From contig NZ_CP121634.1 of assembly GCF_029714945.1 (NCBI RefSeq), forward strand, positions 2,687,001-2,751,000: a stretch of DNA of 64,000 nucleotides, written 5' to 3'. Below the pieces are notes generated by a model that had not been told where the DNA came from, searched no databases, and saw nothing but the letters and a program-made list of their open reading frames with translations. Below are positions 1-8,125 of the stretch, piece by piece; the stretch's first letter is position 1; each line of letters begins with the position of its first letter. This stretch comes from Bradyrhizobium sp. CIAT3101 (GTDB lineage Bacteria > Pseudomonadota > Alphaproteobacteria > Rhizobiales > Xanthobacteraceae). The position numbers and the translations under genes were made by a program.

Positions 1-431
1 TGGAAAGCGGATGCTTCGTCGTCAATGCCACCGGCTGGCTGACTGAGGAACAGATCGCCAAGATCTCGCCGGAGGAGGGCCTGCGCAAAGGCCTGCGCGG
101 CGGCTGCATGACCGCGATCGTCTCTCCCGAAGGAAATCATCTGGTGCCGCCGCTGACCAGCGGCGAGGGCATCCTCGTCGCCGATCTCGATCTCGCCCTG
201 ATCACCAAACGCAAGCGGATGATGGACTCGGTCGGCCACTACGCGCGGCCGGAGCTGCTTTCGCTGGTGCTGAACGACCGAGCCGCGCGACCGATGCACG
301 GCTTTCACCCGAACCGCCTCGCGCCCATTCCCGGAGACCCATCAGATGAGACCGCAGATGCCGCAACCCAAGGCGATGCCGACCGAGCAGCTGATCAACG
401 AGTTGCAGTCCTTCGGGGTCCGGCTCGCTGA
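1..431 (+). CDS. nitC: Nitrilase of the Nit1C cluster, C-terminal part (5' end outside window)
   Basis: The open frame runs in from the left edge (first full codon at base 3) and ends at 431, so about 142 C-terminal residues are visible. They read [17 protein letters not shown]..., then a glycine-rich stretch and [12 protein letters not shown], which is the usual C-terminal part of a nitrilase-superfamily carbon-nitrogen hydrolase. The catalytic Glu-Lys-Cys residues lie outside the window. The gene directly precedes a radical SAM gene and the rest of a Nit1C set, where nitrilases convert nitriles (cyanide assimilation in pseudomonads) to acid plus ammonia. Its 3' end overlaps the next gene by 86 bases, so translation is probably coupled. 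The family call rests on the visible part plus context. Confidence 0.8.
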   Translation, partial: ESGCFVVNATGWLTEEQIAKISPEEGLRKGLRGGCMTAIVSPEGNHLVPPLTSGEGILVADLDLALITKRKRMMDSVGHYARPELLSLVLNDRAARPMHGFHPNRLAPIPGDPSDETADAATQGDADRAADQRVAVLRGPAR

Positions 432-1476
432 TCCCAAGACCGCGGGAACCGGCCGTCGCGGCGGTGCGGGGCCGTCGGATCACACGCCGTTCACGATCGA
501 CGGCGCGACCGTGATGATTCCGGTTCACAACGCGCCGGCCTTCGAGAGCCCCTACCTCGTCGAGCGTCCGGACGAGGCCGGGCGCAGCCGCATCTCGCGC
601 GATGGCGTGGTGCTCGCAGACGTCTCGTTTCCGTTGCGACCCAAATTCTACGACCGCACCACCGAGGACGGTGTTCCCTATTGGAAGATCGCGACCCTGC
701 ATGGGCGCGACGTCCTCGCCACCACCGTGCTGCAGACCTGCATCCGCTACCAGAGCCGCACCAAGACCTGTCAGTTCTGCGCCATCGGGCAGTCGCTCGC
801 GGCGGGACGCACGGTCGAGCGCAAGGCGCCGGCGCAGCTCGCCGAAGTGGCCAAGGCGGCCGTCGAGCTCGACGGTGTCCGCCATATGGTGATGACGACG
901 GGCACGCCGCATACGTCCGATCGCGGCGCCGGGATCCTTGCGGAGAGTGCGCAGGCCGTCAAAGCTGCCGTCGATCTCCCGATCCAGGCGCAATGCGAAC
1001 CGCCAGATGATTTCGCCTGGTTCCAGCGCATGAAGAGTTCGGGCGTCGACGCGCTCGGCATGCATCTGGAGGTGATCGGGCCGGCGGTGCGGCAGAGGAT
1101 CATGCCGGGCAAGGCGCAGGTCCAGGTCGAACGATATATGGAAGCGTTCGCTGCGGCCGTCCCGGTGTTTGGACGCGGTCAGGTCTCGACTTACATCCTC
1201 GCTGGCCTCGGCGACGAACCTTCCGAGATCCTCGCGTTGTCGCGCCGCCTCATCGATATCGGCGTCTATCCCTTCGTCGTGCCGTTCGTGCCGATTGCCG
1301 GCACGCCGCTGGAGAGCCATCCGACGCCGTCTGCAGCGTTCATGCACGACATCTTGCGTCCGCTCGCCGGGATGCTGCGCGCCGGCGGACTGCGCGCCAC
1401 CGACATCAAGGCAGGTTGCGGCAAATGCGGCGCCTGCTCGGCCCTGTCCACCTACGAACGCGGAGCCAGCGCATGA
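346..1476 (+). CDS. nitD: Radical SAM protein of the Nit1C (MSMEG_0568-like) family
   Basis: The 376-residue protein matches the radical SAM partner of Nit1C nitrilases. Its cluster-binding cysteines are spaced C132-X9-C142-X2-C145, not the textbook CX3CX2C. A second C358-X2-C361-X2-C364 group lies at the C terminus and could hold an auxiliary iron-sulfur cluster. MIETGTPHT-like and barrel segments lie between ([24 protein letters not shown]). The chosen ATG has GGAGA 9 bases upstream; an internal ATG at 376 would give a start more typical of the family. It overlaps nitC and, by ATGA, the following acetyltransferase. The reaction is not known to me; a role in forming or using a nitrile-related product is inferred from the operon. 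Confidence 0.85.
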   Translation: MRPQMPQPKAMPTEQLINELQSFGVRLADPKTAGTGRRGGAGPSDHTPFTIDGATVMIPVHNAPAFESPYLVERPDEAGRSRISRDGVVLADVSFPLRPKFYDRTTEDGVPYWKIATLHGRDVLATTVLQTCIRYQSRTKTCQFCAIGQSLAAGRTVERKAPAQLAEVAKAAVELDGVRHMVMTTGTPHTSDRGAGILAESAQAVKAAVDLPIQAQCEPPDDFAWFQRMKSSGVDALGMHLEVIGPAVRQRIMPGKAQVQVERYMEAFAAAVPVFGRGQVSTYILAGLGDEPSEILALSRRLIDIGVYPFVVPFVPIAGTPLESHPTPSAAFMHDILRPLAGMLRAGGLRATDIKAGCGKCGACSALSTYERGASA

Positions 1477-2021
1477 TGTTCGAACCGTTCAAGCCATTCG
1501 TGGCGCCGGAATTCCAGGTGAAGTTCGCAACCGAAGCCTGGGAGCGTGCCGCCGCAGCAGCCCTGCGTCGCGACGTGTTTTGCGAAGAGCAGAACGTGTT
1601 TTCCGGCGATGATCGCGACGCGGTCGACGATATCGCCATTCCGCTCGTCGCCGTGTCGCTGCTCGGCGTGGCCGAGGCCGATGTCGTCGGCACCGTGCGC
1701 ATTCATGCCGATGAACACGAGGCGGATGTGTGGTGGGGCTCCCGCCTTGCCGTTGAAAAGGGCTATCGCCGGCTCAGCGCGGTCGGCGCCGGTCTGATCC
1801 GGCTTGCCGTCTCCTCTGCGCATGCGCGCGGCTGCCGGCGCTTCCTTGCCAACGTGCAGAGCCAGAATGCGCTTCTGTTCCAGCACATGCACTGGCGCTC
1901 GCTCGGCGAATTCGAACTGCTCGGCCGGCCGCACCATCGCATGGAGGCCGACCTTGACCACTACCCGCCATTCCGGACGCCGGAAACCGGCTTCCTGTCG
2001 CTCGCAAAACTGGCGGCCTGA
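1473..2021 (+). CDS. nitE: GNAT-type N-acetyltransferase of the Nit1C cluster (MSMEG_0567/Sll0786-like)
   Basis: The protein has 182 residues from the ATG that overlaps the nitD stop (ATGA), with GGAG 7 bases upstream; a second ATG follows directly. A longer open frame begins upstream but would run inside nitD. The C-terminal half has the GNAT fold pattern: VVGTVRIH strand, basic RLAVEKGYRRLSAVGAGLI acetyl-CoA loop and helix, then the FLANVQSQNALLFQHMHW strand and helix. The family is known as a nitrogen-starvation acetyltransferase and always travels with this cluster. The substrate is unknown. The tight overlap with both neighbours argues for one translationally coupled operon. Confidence 0.82.
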   Translation: MMFEPFKPFVAPEFQVKFATEAWERAAAAALRRDVFCEEQNVFSGDDRDAVDDIAIPLVAVSLLGVAEADVVGTVRIHADEHEADVWWGSRLAVEKGYRRLSAVGAGLIRLAVSSAHARGCRRFLANVQSQNALLFQHMHWRSLGEFELLGRPHHRMEADLDHYPPFRTPETGFLSLAKLAA

Positions 2022-2023
2022 TC

Positions 2024-3019
2024 ATGCTGACGGACGCCGCACTCACGAGCCTCGCCGAAAGGCTCCGCCAAAGCCGCGGCATCGCCGCCAAGGCCGACAT
2101 CGCTTCTGTTGCGGCCGCGCTCGACCTCTCGGGGGGCGACGCCATCGCGGTGGGGGACGACTGCGCGGCGATCCCGGAGGGGGATGGCTACACGCTGTTC
2201 GCGATCGAAGGCTTCATGAACGAATTCGTCGCCGCCGACCCCTGGTTTGCCGGCTGGTGCGGCGCCATGGTCAACATCTCGGACGTCGCGGCGATGGGCG
2301 GGCGGCCGACTGCCATCGTCAACGCGATCTGGTCCAATGGTGCGGACAAGGCCGCGCCCATCCTAGAAGGATTGAAAGCCGCCGCGAAGACATTCGGTGT
2401 GCCCGTGATCGGCGGGCATACCAATGTGCGCAGCGGCCAGAGCCAGTTTGCCGTCGCAATCCTCGGCCGCGCGAAGCGCCTCCTCACCAGCTTCGACGCC
2501 AGGCCCGGCGACAAGATCATCGCGGCGATAGATCTTCGCGGCCGTTACCGCGAGCCGTTCGCGAACTGGGAAGCGGCGACCGACGCACCGGCGCAGCGGT
2601 TGCGCGACGATCTGGAGATCCTGCCGTCCATTGCCGAGGCTGGGCTCGCGCTCGCCGCCAAGGATATCAGCCAGGGCGGTGTCGTCGGGACTGCGGCGAT
2701 GCTGGCCGAGTGTTCGCAGGTCGCCATCACGCTGGACGTTGAGGCGATTCCAATTCCCGCCGGTGCGCCGCTCGAGCGCTGGCTGCTCACATTCCCGAGC
2801 TTCGGTTATCTCCTGTCGGCGAAGCCCGACTCCGTCGACGAGATCCTGTCGCGCTTCCAGCGGCGCGGCATCGCAGCAGCCGCGATCGGAGACGTCAGCG
2901 TGGGAACGAGCGTGGATATTCGCGCCGCTTGCGGCCGCGCAACGGTCTGGGATTTTGCGGCACAGCCCTTGATCGGATGTGCGCCAGGTCAGAGCCATCA
3001 GCAGCGGAGCGTGGCATGA
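2024..3019 (+). CDS. nitF: AIR synthase-like ATP-binding protein of the Nit1C cluster (sll0787 family)
   Basis: The protein has 331 residues. It belongs to the PurM/ThiL/SelD fold: an N-terminal AIRS domain with VGDDCAAIPEGDGY and WCGAMVNISDVAAMGG, then a C-terminal AIRS_C half containing the glycine-rich KDISQGGVVGTAAMLAE segment. Such enzymes use ATP to activate amide or thiolate oxygens. The gene begins two bases after nitE and its stop overlaps the next ATG. Within Nit1C clusters it is one of the invariant members, but its substrate is not established; a role in ATP-dependent condensation around the nitrilase/radical SAM chemistry is an inference. Confidence 0.83.
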   Translation: MLTDAALTSLAERLRQSRGIAAKADIASVAAALDLSGGDAIAVGDDCAAIPEGDGYTLFAIEGFMNEFVAADPWFAGWCGAMVNISDVAAMGGRPTAIVNAIWSNGADKAAPILEGLKAAAKTFGVPVIGGHTNVRSGQSQFAVAILGRAKRLLTSFDARPGDKIIAAIDLRGRYREPFANWEAATDAPAQRLRDDLEILPSIAEAGLALAAKDISQGGVVGTAAMLAECSQVAITLDVEAIPIPAGAPLERWLLTFPSFGYLLSAKPDSVDEILSRFQRRGIAAAAIGDVSVGTSVDIRAACGRATVWDFAAQPLIGCAPGQSHQQRSVA

Positions 3020-4182
3020 GCGGCGGTTCGTCCGGGCTTCGCATCGCGATCCTCACGCATTCGACCAATCCACGAGGGGGCGTGGTGCACGCGCTCGCGC
3101 TTGCCGACGCGCTGGCAGACCTCGGGCATCGGCCGGTCGTGCACGCGCCCGATCCCGCAGGCAAAGGCTTCTTCCGCCGTAGCCGCGCCGCGACGCGCTC
3201 CGTGCCGGCGTCGCCCACCTCCGGCGACGTCGTCGCGATGGTCGAGGCGCGCATCGCGGACTATGTCAGGCATTTCGAGGATGCCGCAAACCGGCAGTAC
3301 GACGTCTTCCACGCCCAGGACGGTATCTCCGGCAATGCGCTCGCGACGCTGAAGCAGCGCGGCCTGATTCAACGTTACGTCCGCACCGTTCATCACATCG
3401 ATGCATTCAGGGACGAGCGGCTTTGCGAACTCGACCGTCGCTCGATTGTTCACGCCGACGGCCTGTTCGTCGTCAGCCGGTTCTGGCAAGCGCAGCTGAT
3501 GGCGGAGATGTCGCGCTCGGCGACGCTGGTCGGCAACGGCGTCGACACGGTGCGCTATTCAGCCACCCCGGCATCCGCCGACCAGATGCTGCGCGCCCGG
3601 CTCGGCCTTCGCGCCGGCCCGATCCTGCTCTCGGTCGGCGGCGTCGAGCAGCGCAAGAACACGCTCGGCATTCTCGATGCCTTCCGGCAGGTGCACGCCG
3701 TGCACCGGTCCGCGCAGCTCGTTATCGCAGGCGGCGCGTCTCTCCTCGACCATGGTCTCTATCGCCAACAGTTCAATTCGCGGTTGCGCGATGCCGGACT
3801 GCCGGCGGATGCGGTGATCGAGACCGGTCCGCTGATGGATGCCGATATGCCATCGCTCTATCGTCTGGCCGATGTGTTGCTGTTCCCGTCCTTGCGCGAA
3901 GGCTTTGGCCTGACTGTGCTGGAAGCGATGGCCAGCGGCGTGCCGGCGGCGGTCTCGCATATCGCACCTTTCACGGAATATCTCGGCCCCGACGATGTTG
4001 CCTGGTGCGATCCGCATCACGCGGGCTCGATCGCGGATGCCGCCCTCAGTGCGCTCGTCGAGCCCCTGCGCTCGCGCCTGATTGCGAATGGCGCTGGGGT
4101 CGCCAGGCATCACGACTGGAGCCGCGCTGCCAGGGCACACATGGCGGCCTATCAAGAGATGCGCGAGATGCATTATGCCTGA
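3016..4182 (+). CDS. Group-1 glycosyltransferase associated with Nit1C (MSMEG_0565-like)
   Basis: The protein has 388 residues from the ATG overlapping the nitF stop. An upstream in-frame extension (to 2929) lies inside nitF and was rejected. It is a GT-B enzyme: an N-terminal LRIAILTHSTNPRGGVVHAL glycine loop and a C-terminal nucleotide-sugar domain with GGVEQRKNTLGILDAF and the E-X7-E motif in EGFGLTVLEAMASG. Family members named MSMEG_0565-type occur almost only in nitrogen-starvation Nit1C-like clusters. Its presence suggests that the product of the cluster is glycosylated or is a sugar derivative. Acceptor and donor are unknown. It overlaps the next gene by 8 bases. Confidence 0.8.
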   Translation: MSGGSSGLRIAILTHSTNPRGGVVHALALADALADLGHRPVVHAPDPAGKGFFRRSRAATRSVPASPTSGDVVAMVEARIADYVRHFEDAANRQYDVFHAQDGISGNALATLKQRGLIQRYVRTVHHIDAFRDERLCELDRRSIVHADGLFVVSRFWQAQLMAEMSRSATLVGNGVDTVRYSATPASADQMLRARLGLRAGPILLSVGGVEQRKNTLGILDAFRQVHAVHRSAQLVIAGGASLLDHGLYRQQFNSRLRDAGLPADAVIETGPLMDADMPSLYRLADVLLFPSLREGFGLTVLEAMASGVPAAVSHIAPFTEYLGPDDVAWCDPHHAGSIADAALSALVEPLRSRLIANGAGVARHHDWSRAARAHMAAYQEMREMHYA

Positions 4183-4462
4183 GATGCATTTCAACGTGCG
4201 CTGGCCCGATGAGCGGATCGAGGCCTGCTATTCGCCCTCGCTCGTCATCAAGGATCATTTTGTCGCCGGCACGACCTATGCGCTCGACGATTTTCGCGAC
4301 CGCAGCCGCATCGCGCTGACGATCGCGGCCGAGCGCGTCCGTGAGAAGTACGGCTTTCTGTGCTCGCGCGCACTCGGACAGCTTGCCCGGATCGAAGCGG
4401 CGGTCGCGCAGTTCGAGGCCACGCCCGGCGCTTCCGTCACAATCGTCTCATTTGAAGAATAG
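4175..4462 (+). CDS. Small conserved Nit1C protein (MSMEG_0570-like)
   Basis: This 95-residue protein starts at the ATG giving MPEMHFNVRWPDERIEACYSPSLVIKDHF; a longer frame upstream overlaps the glycosyltransferase and was discarded. It is the small, domain-of-unknown-function member that accompanies Nit1C nitrilase clusters and the related nitrogen-starvation cluster of mycobacteria and cyanobacteria. No signal peptide or membrane segment is visible. It overlaps the preceding gene by 8 bases and is followed after 12 bases by the flavoprotein. No catalytic motif is recognised. The role is unknown; the fixed position suggests an accessory or scaffold function. Confidence 0.78.
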   Translation: MPEMHFNVRWPDERIEACYSPSLVIKDHFVAGTTYALDDFRDRSRIALTIAAERVREKYGFLCSRALGQLARIEAAVAQFEATPGASVTIVSFEE

Positions 4463-4474
4463 CAGGAGCTGATC

Positions 4475-5740
4475 ATGTCCGACCTTCACTCTCATTATCC
4501 GGTCGTGGTGATCGGCGGCGGCCAGGCTGGCCTTGCCATGAGCGCGCAACTCAAGGCGCGTGGCATCGAGCATGTCGTGCTTGAGAAAAATACCATCGCG
4601 CATTCCTGGAAGACCCAGCGCTGGGACGCATTCTGTCTGGTAACGCCGAACTGGCAATGCCAGCTTCCCGGCTTTCCATACACCGGCAGCGATCCGCATG
4701 GTTTCATGTTGCGCGACGAGATCGTCTCCTACATCGAGGATTTTGCGAAGCACATCGGTGCGCCGATCCGCGAAGGCGTCACCGTTACACGCCTTCGGCA
4801 GTCTGGTCGCGGCTTCGTGCTCGAGACGACGCTGGGCGAAATCGCCGCCGACAGCGTCGTGCTGGCCGTGAGCGGCTATCACATCCCGAAAGTGTTGCCG
4901 TTTGCCGACCGGCTCGATGTATCGATCACGCAGATCCACTCCTCCGCCTACCGCAATCCGGATCAGTTGCCGCCGGGCGAGATCCTCGTGGTGGGGAGTG
5001 GGCAGTCGGGCTGCCAGATCGCCGAAGACCTGCATCTGGCCGGTCGCAAGGTGCATCTCGCCGTCGGCAGCGCGCCGCGCTGCCCGCGCTTCTATCGCGG
5101 CCGGGATGCGGTCGACTGGCTCGACGATCTCGGTCAGTATGACCTGCCCGTCGACAAGCATTCGCTGAAGGAGGGCGTTCGCAAGAACGCCAATCACTAT
5201 TTGACCGGGCGGGACGGCGGCCGCGACATCGACCTGCGCAAATTCGCGCTCGAAGGCATGAAGCTCTACGGCCGCCTCAAGGACGGTCGCGGAACCTCCT
5301 TGCAGTTTGGCGATGATCTTCAGGCCAATCTCGACAGCGCTGATCGGGTCTACAACGGCATCTGCCGGCTGATCGACGACCACATTGCGAAGAACAGGAT
5401 CGCTGCACCCGTGACGCCTCACTATGAGCCCGTATGGTCTCCAAGTGCGGTCCCCACGGAGCTCGACCTCGCAGCGAGCGGCGTCACGAGCATCATCTGG
5501 ACGACCGGCTTCCGTTCCGACTGGTCCTGGATCGACCTGCCGATGTTCGATGGCACCGGGTATCCGACCCACAGGCGGGGCATCACGTCGGTTGACGGCG
5601 CCTATGTGGTCGGCCTGCCGTGGCTCTACACCTGGGGCTCCGGCCGGTTTGTGGGAATCGGGCGAGACACCGGCTTTGTCGCGGAGCACATCAACGAGCG
5701 ATCGAGCGCGTCACGCGTCGAAACGCGTGAGGTCGCATAA
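4475..5740 (+). CDS. nitH: Flavin-dependent monooxygenase-like oxidoreductase of Nit1C (MSMEG_0569-like)
   Basis: The 421-residue protein has an FAD-binding GGGQAG (residues 14-19) after a hydrophobic beta strand and a second Rossmann GSGQSGCQIAEDL near residue 175 for NAD(P)H. That is the two-dinucleotide-fold layout of YUCCA/FMO-like monooxygenases. AGGAG stands just upstream of the ATG. It is the last gene of the plus-strand Nit1C operon and converges on the SMP-30 gene 16 bases further on. In Nit1C clusters this member is proposed to oxidise a pathway intermediate; the substrate is not known. The family assignment is firm, the chemistry is inference. Confidence 0.85.
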   Translation: MSDLHSHYPVVVIGGGQAGLAMSAQLKARGIEHVVLEKNTIAHSWKTQRWDAFCLVTPNWQCQLPGFPYTGSDPHGFMLRDEIVSYIEDFAKHIGAPIREGVTVTRLRQSGRGFVLETTLGEIAADSVVLAVSGYHIPKVLPFADRLDVSITQIHSSAYRNPDQLPPGEILVVGSGQSGCQIAEDLHLAGRKVHLAVGSAPRCPRFYRGRDAVDWLDDLGQYDLPVDKHSLKEGVRKNANHYLTGRDGGRDIDLRKFALEGMKLYGRLKDGRGTSLQFGDDLQANLDSADRVYNGICRLIDDHIAKNRIAAPVTPHYEPVWSPSAVPTELDLAASGVTSIIWTTGFRSDWSWIDLPMFDGTGYPTHRRGITSVDGAYVVGLPWLYTWGSGRFVGIGRDTGFVAEHINERSSASRVETREVA

Positions 5741-5756
5741 TATCGGCGCAATCCAC

Positions 5757-6659
5757 TTAAACCGCCGCCTTCGTGTTGAGATAGATCGAATACAGCGAGG
5801 TCTGCCCGCAGATGTAGAGGCGGTTGCGGCGCGGGCCGCCGAAGCAGACATTGGCGACGATCTCGCCGATCGGGACCGTACCGAGATGGGTGCCGTCAGG
5901 CGCATAGCAGAACACGCTGCGGCCCGCCGAGGTCCAGACGTTGCCATGGATGTCGCAGCGGAAGCCGTCATAGAGCCCGTCCGGGCAGGTGGCAAACAGC
6001 GAGGCTTCCCCGACCGTTTGCCCCTTCACCTCGTAGGACCAGATCGTCGGCGGAAGCCCGCGGACATGGGTCGCGCCGGTGTCGGCGACGTAGAGCCGGG
6101 TCTCGTCCGGCGAGAACGCCAGTCCGTTGGGCTTCACCCGGTCGGACACGACGCGCGTGATGGCGCCGGAGCTGCCGTCGATCCGGTAGACGTTGGAGGC
6201 GCCGATCTCGGACGGACTCTGCTGCCCTTCATAATCGCTGTCGATGCCGTAGGTCGGATCGGAGAACCAGATCGAGTTGTCTGACTTGATCACGACGTCG
6301 TTGGGCGAATTCAGCCGGCGGCCCTCGAACGCGTCGGCCAGCACGGTGATCGAGCCGTCGTGCTCGGTCCGGGTGACGCGCCGCATGAAATGCTCGCAGG
6401 TCACGAGCCGCCCCTGGCGATCGGTCGTGTTGCCGTTGGAATTGAAGCTCGGCGAACGGAACACCGACACCGATCCGTCGGTCTCGTCGAAGCGCATCAT
6501 CCGGTTGTTCGGAATGTCGGACCAGATCAGGTAGCGTCCGGCCGGGAAGTAGGCGGGGCCTTCGGCCCAGCGGCATTCGCCGTTGGTGAGCTTCTCGAGA
6601 TTGACGTGGCCGAAGACCAGCTGGTCGAAACGAGGGTCGTGGGCGACATAGGGGAGCAT
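5757..6659 (-). CDS. SMP-30/gluconolactonase-family sugar lactonase (cytoplasmic)
   Basis: This is a 300-residue six-bladed beta-propeller of the SMP-30/gluconolactonase/LRE family. Expected metal and active-site positions are present: E33 in WAEGP, N120 in LNSPND, N178 in KPNGLAFSPD and D231 in YDGFRCD. No signal peptide is seen. A perfect AGGAGG precedes the ATG on the minus strand. It probably hydrolyses an aldono-lactone to the sugar acid. It stands alone, convergent with nitH and separated by a hairpin from the next minus-strand operon. It is closely similar throughout to the lactonase at 58127-59032, more so than to the Tat-exported paralogue at 16130-17353. Confidence 0.85.
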   Translation of the reverse strand: MLPYVAHDPRFDQLVFGHVNLEKLTNGECRWAEGPAYFPAGRYLIWSDIPNNRMMRFDETDGSVSVFRSPSFNSNGNTTDRQGRLVTCEHFMRRVTRTEHDGSITVLADAFEGRRLNSPNDVVIKSDNSIWFSDPTYGIDSDYEGQQSPSEIGASNVYRIDGSSGAITRVVSDRVKPNGLAFSPDETRLYVADTGATHVRGLPPTIWSYEVKGQTVGEASLFATCPDGLYDGFRCDIHGNVWTSAGRSVFCYAPDGTHLGTVPIGEIVANVCFGGPRRNRLYICGQTSLYSIYLNTKAAV

Positions 6660-6779
6660 GTGTCCTCCTTGATGAGCCGCAGATTCTTGGGATTGCCTGC
6701 GTGCGGTCCTTACTGTGATCGACCCTGCCGAATTTGCAAGCGTGCTTCACTTCGAGAGTGCATCGAGCCGGAAACGAAA

Positions 6780-6802
6780 TGCCCGGGGACAGGCCCCGGG
6801 CA
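6780..6802 (-). terminator. Terminator hairpin of the minus-strand ABC operon
   Basis: A 9-bp perfect stem (TGCCCGGGG / CCCCGGGCA) with a 5-base loop is followed, on the minus strand, by a T-rich TTTCGTTTCC. It lies 31 bases past the stop of the binding-protein gene at 6833. It is well placed to end the transcript of the transporter operon. Confidence 0.7.
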
Positions 6803-6832
6803 ATCGTCGTTGTGAAAGCGTTCTTTGGCTTC

Positions 6833-8071
6833 TTACTGCGACAGCTTCACGAAGTTCGGAAACTTCAGCTTGCCTTCCGCGATCTTCTCCGGCCAGACCA
6901 CGACCTGTTTCTGGTCCTGCCACTGGAAGACGAGGCCTGTGACCGCGCCCGCGCCGGACTTGATGCCGTGGGTGAACTCGTCGTCCTTGCCGTAGAACTT
7001 GATCTGGCCGATCGTGCCCTCGAAGTCGGTCTTCTCCATCTCGGCGACCATCTTGTCCGGATCGGTCGAGCCGGCGCGCTTGATGGCGTCGGTGATGATG
7101 TAGACCTCGTCATAGGCGGTGTAGCCGGTATAGGCCGGCGGCGTGCCGAACTTGGCCTTGAAGGCCGCGGCGAACGGCTTTGTCTTCGAGGTCACGGCGA
7201 CATCGGGCGTCGCGACGGCCAGCGACGGCACGCCGTCGGCGGCACCATTGGTGTCCTTCCAGAAGGTCGGGCTCAGCGCCTGCGCGCTGATGCCGAACAT
7301 CGGGATCGGCACCTGCTGGTTCTTCCACTGCACCGTCGGCTGCACGCCGACATGCGAGATGCCGGTAACGATCACATCCGGCTTCTTGCCTTCGATATTG
7401 TTGAAGATCGGCGTGAAGTCGGTGGTATCGGGCGAGAAGCGGACATGCTCGACGACCGTCAGCCCGGCCTTGGGCAGGCAGGCCTCGTAGCCGACATCGA
7501 GCGGCTTGGTCCAGGCGGCGTCCTCGCTCATGATCGCGACGGTCTTGAACTTGAGCTTGTCGACGAGGAGATCCTTCGCCGCATCGCAGACGAGCTGGGC
7601 CTGCGCGGCCGAGGTCAGATAGCCGTGGAAGGTGTACTTGTTCTTCTCGTAGTCGTTGTGGATCGCCTTGGTGATCTCGTTCGAGGCGGCGCCGGGAGTG
7701 ATCAGCGGCATCTTCAGGCGTGCCGCCCAGGGCTCGAGCGCCAGCACGACCTCGCTGATATAGCTCGCGATCACCGCGGACACCTTGTCCTCGCTCACCG
7801 CGCGCTGGAACGCGCGCACCGAGTCGGCCGAGGAGCTCTTGTTGTCATAGGTGACGATCTCGACCTTGCGGCCGAGAATGCCGCCCTTGGCGTTGATCTC
7901 GTCGGCGGCAATCTGCGCGCCGCCGGGCGTCGCGGCACCCGCGATCGATTGTACCTCGGCGATGACGCCGATCTTGATCGGATCGTTCGACTGCGCGTAG
8001 GCGGGGGCGGCGAGGCACAGCGCCAGCGCAGAGGTGAGGAGGCCAGAGCTCAAGATGCTCGATGATCGCAT
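6833..8071 (-). CDS. Branched-chain-type ABC transporter periplasmic binding protein (copy A)
   Basis: The protein has 412 residues with a Sec signal peptide ending at APAYA-Q (about residue 26), followed by IKIGVIAEVQSIAGAATPGGAQIAADEINAKGG, the hallmark start of the LivJ/LivK type 1 periplasmic fold. It is the last gene of a five-gene transporter operon, 54 bases downstream of the fused ATPase. It is strongly similar along its length to the binding protein that opens the operon (11502-12746), including the shared ISHVGVQPTVQWKNQQVPIPMFGIS segment. The ligand is unknown; family members bind hydrophobic amino acids, amides, urea or aromatic acids. Confidence 0.88.
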   Translation of the reverse strand: MRSSSILSSGLLTSALALCLAAPAYAQSNDPIKIGVIAEVQSIAGAATPGGAQIAADEINAKGGILGRKVEIVTYDNKSSSADSVRAFQRAVSEDKVSAVIASYISEVVLALEPWAARLKMPLITPGAASNEITKAIHNDYEKNKYTFHGYLTSAAQAQLVCDAAKDLLVDKLKFKTVAIMSEDAAWTKPLDVGYEACLPKAGLTVVEHVRFSPDTTDFTPIFNNIEGKKPDVIVTGISHVGVQPTVQWKNQQVPIPMFGISAQALSPTFWKDTNGAADGVPSLAVATPDVAVTSKTKPFAAAFKAKFGTPPAYTGYTAYDEVYIITDAIKRAGSTDPDKMVAEMEKTDFEGTIGQIKFYGKDDEFTHGIKSGAGAVTGLVFQWQDQKQVVVWPEKIAEGKLKFPNFVKLSQ

Positions 8072-8125
8072 GGTCGTTTCCCTTTCGTTGTTTTCTTGGG
8101 TTGTTTTGTTGTTGATACGTGCGAA

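Noticed and set aside
202..1347. 381-codon minus-strand frame opposite the radical SAM gene
   Set aside because: Arg/His/Asp-rich low-complexity translation without motifs, while the plus strand encodes a clear Nit1C protein.
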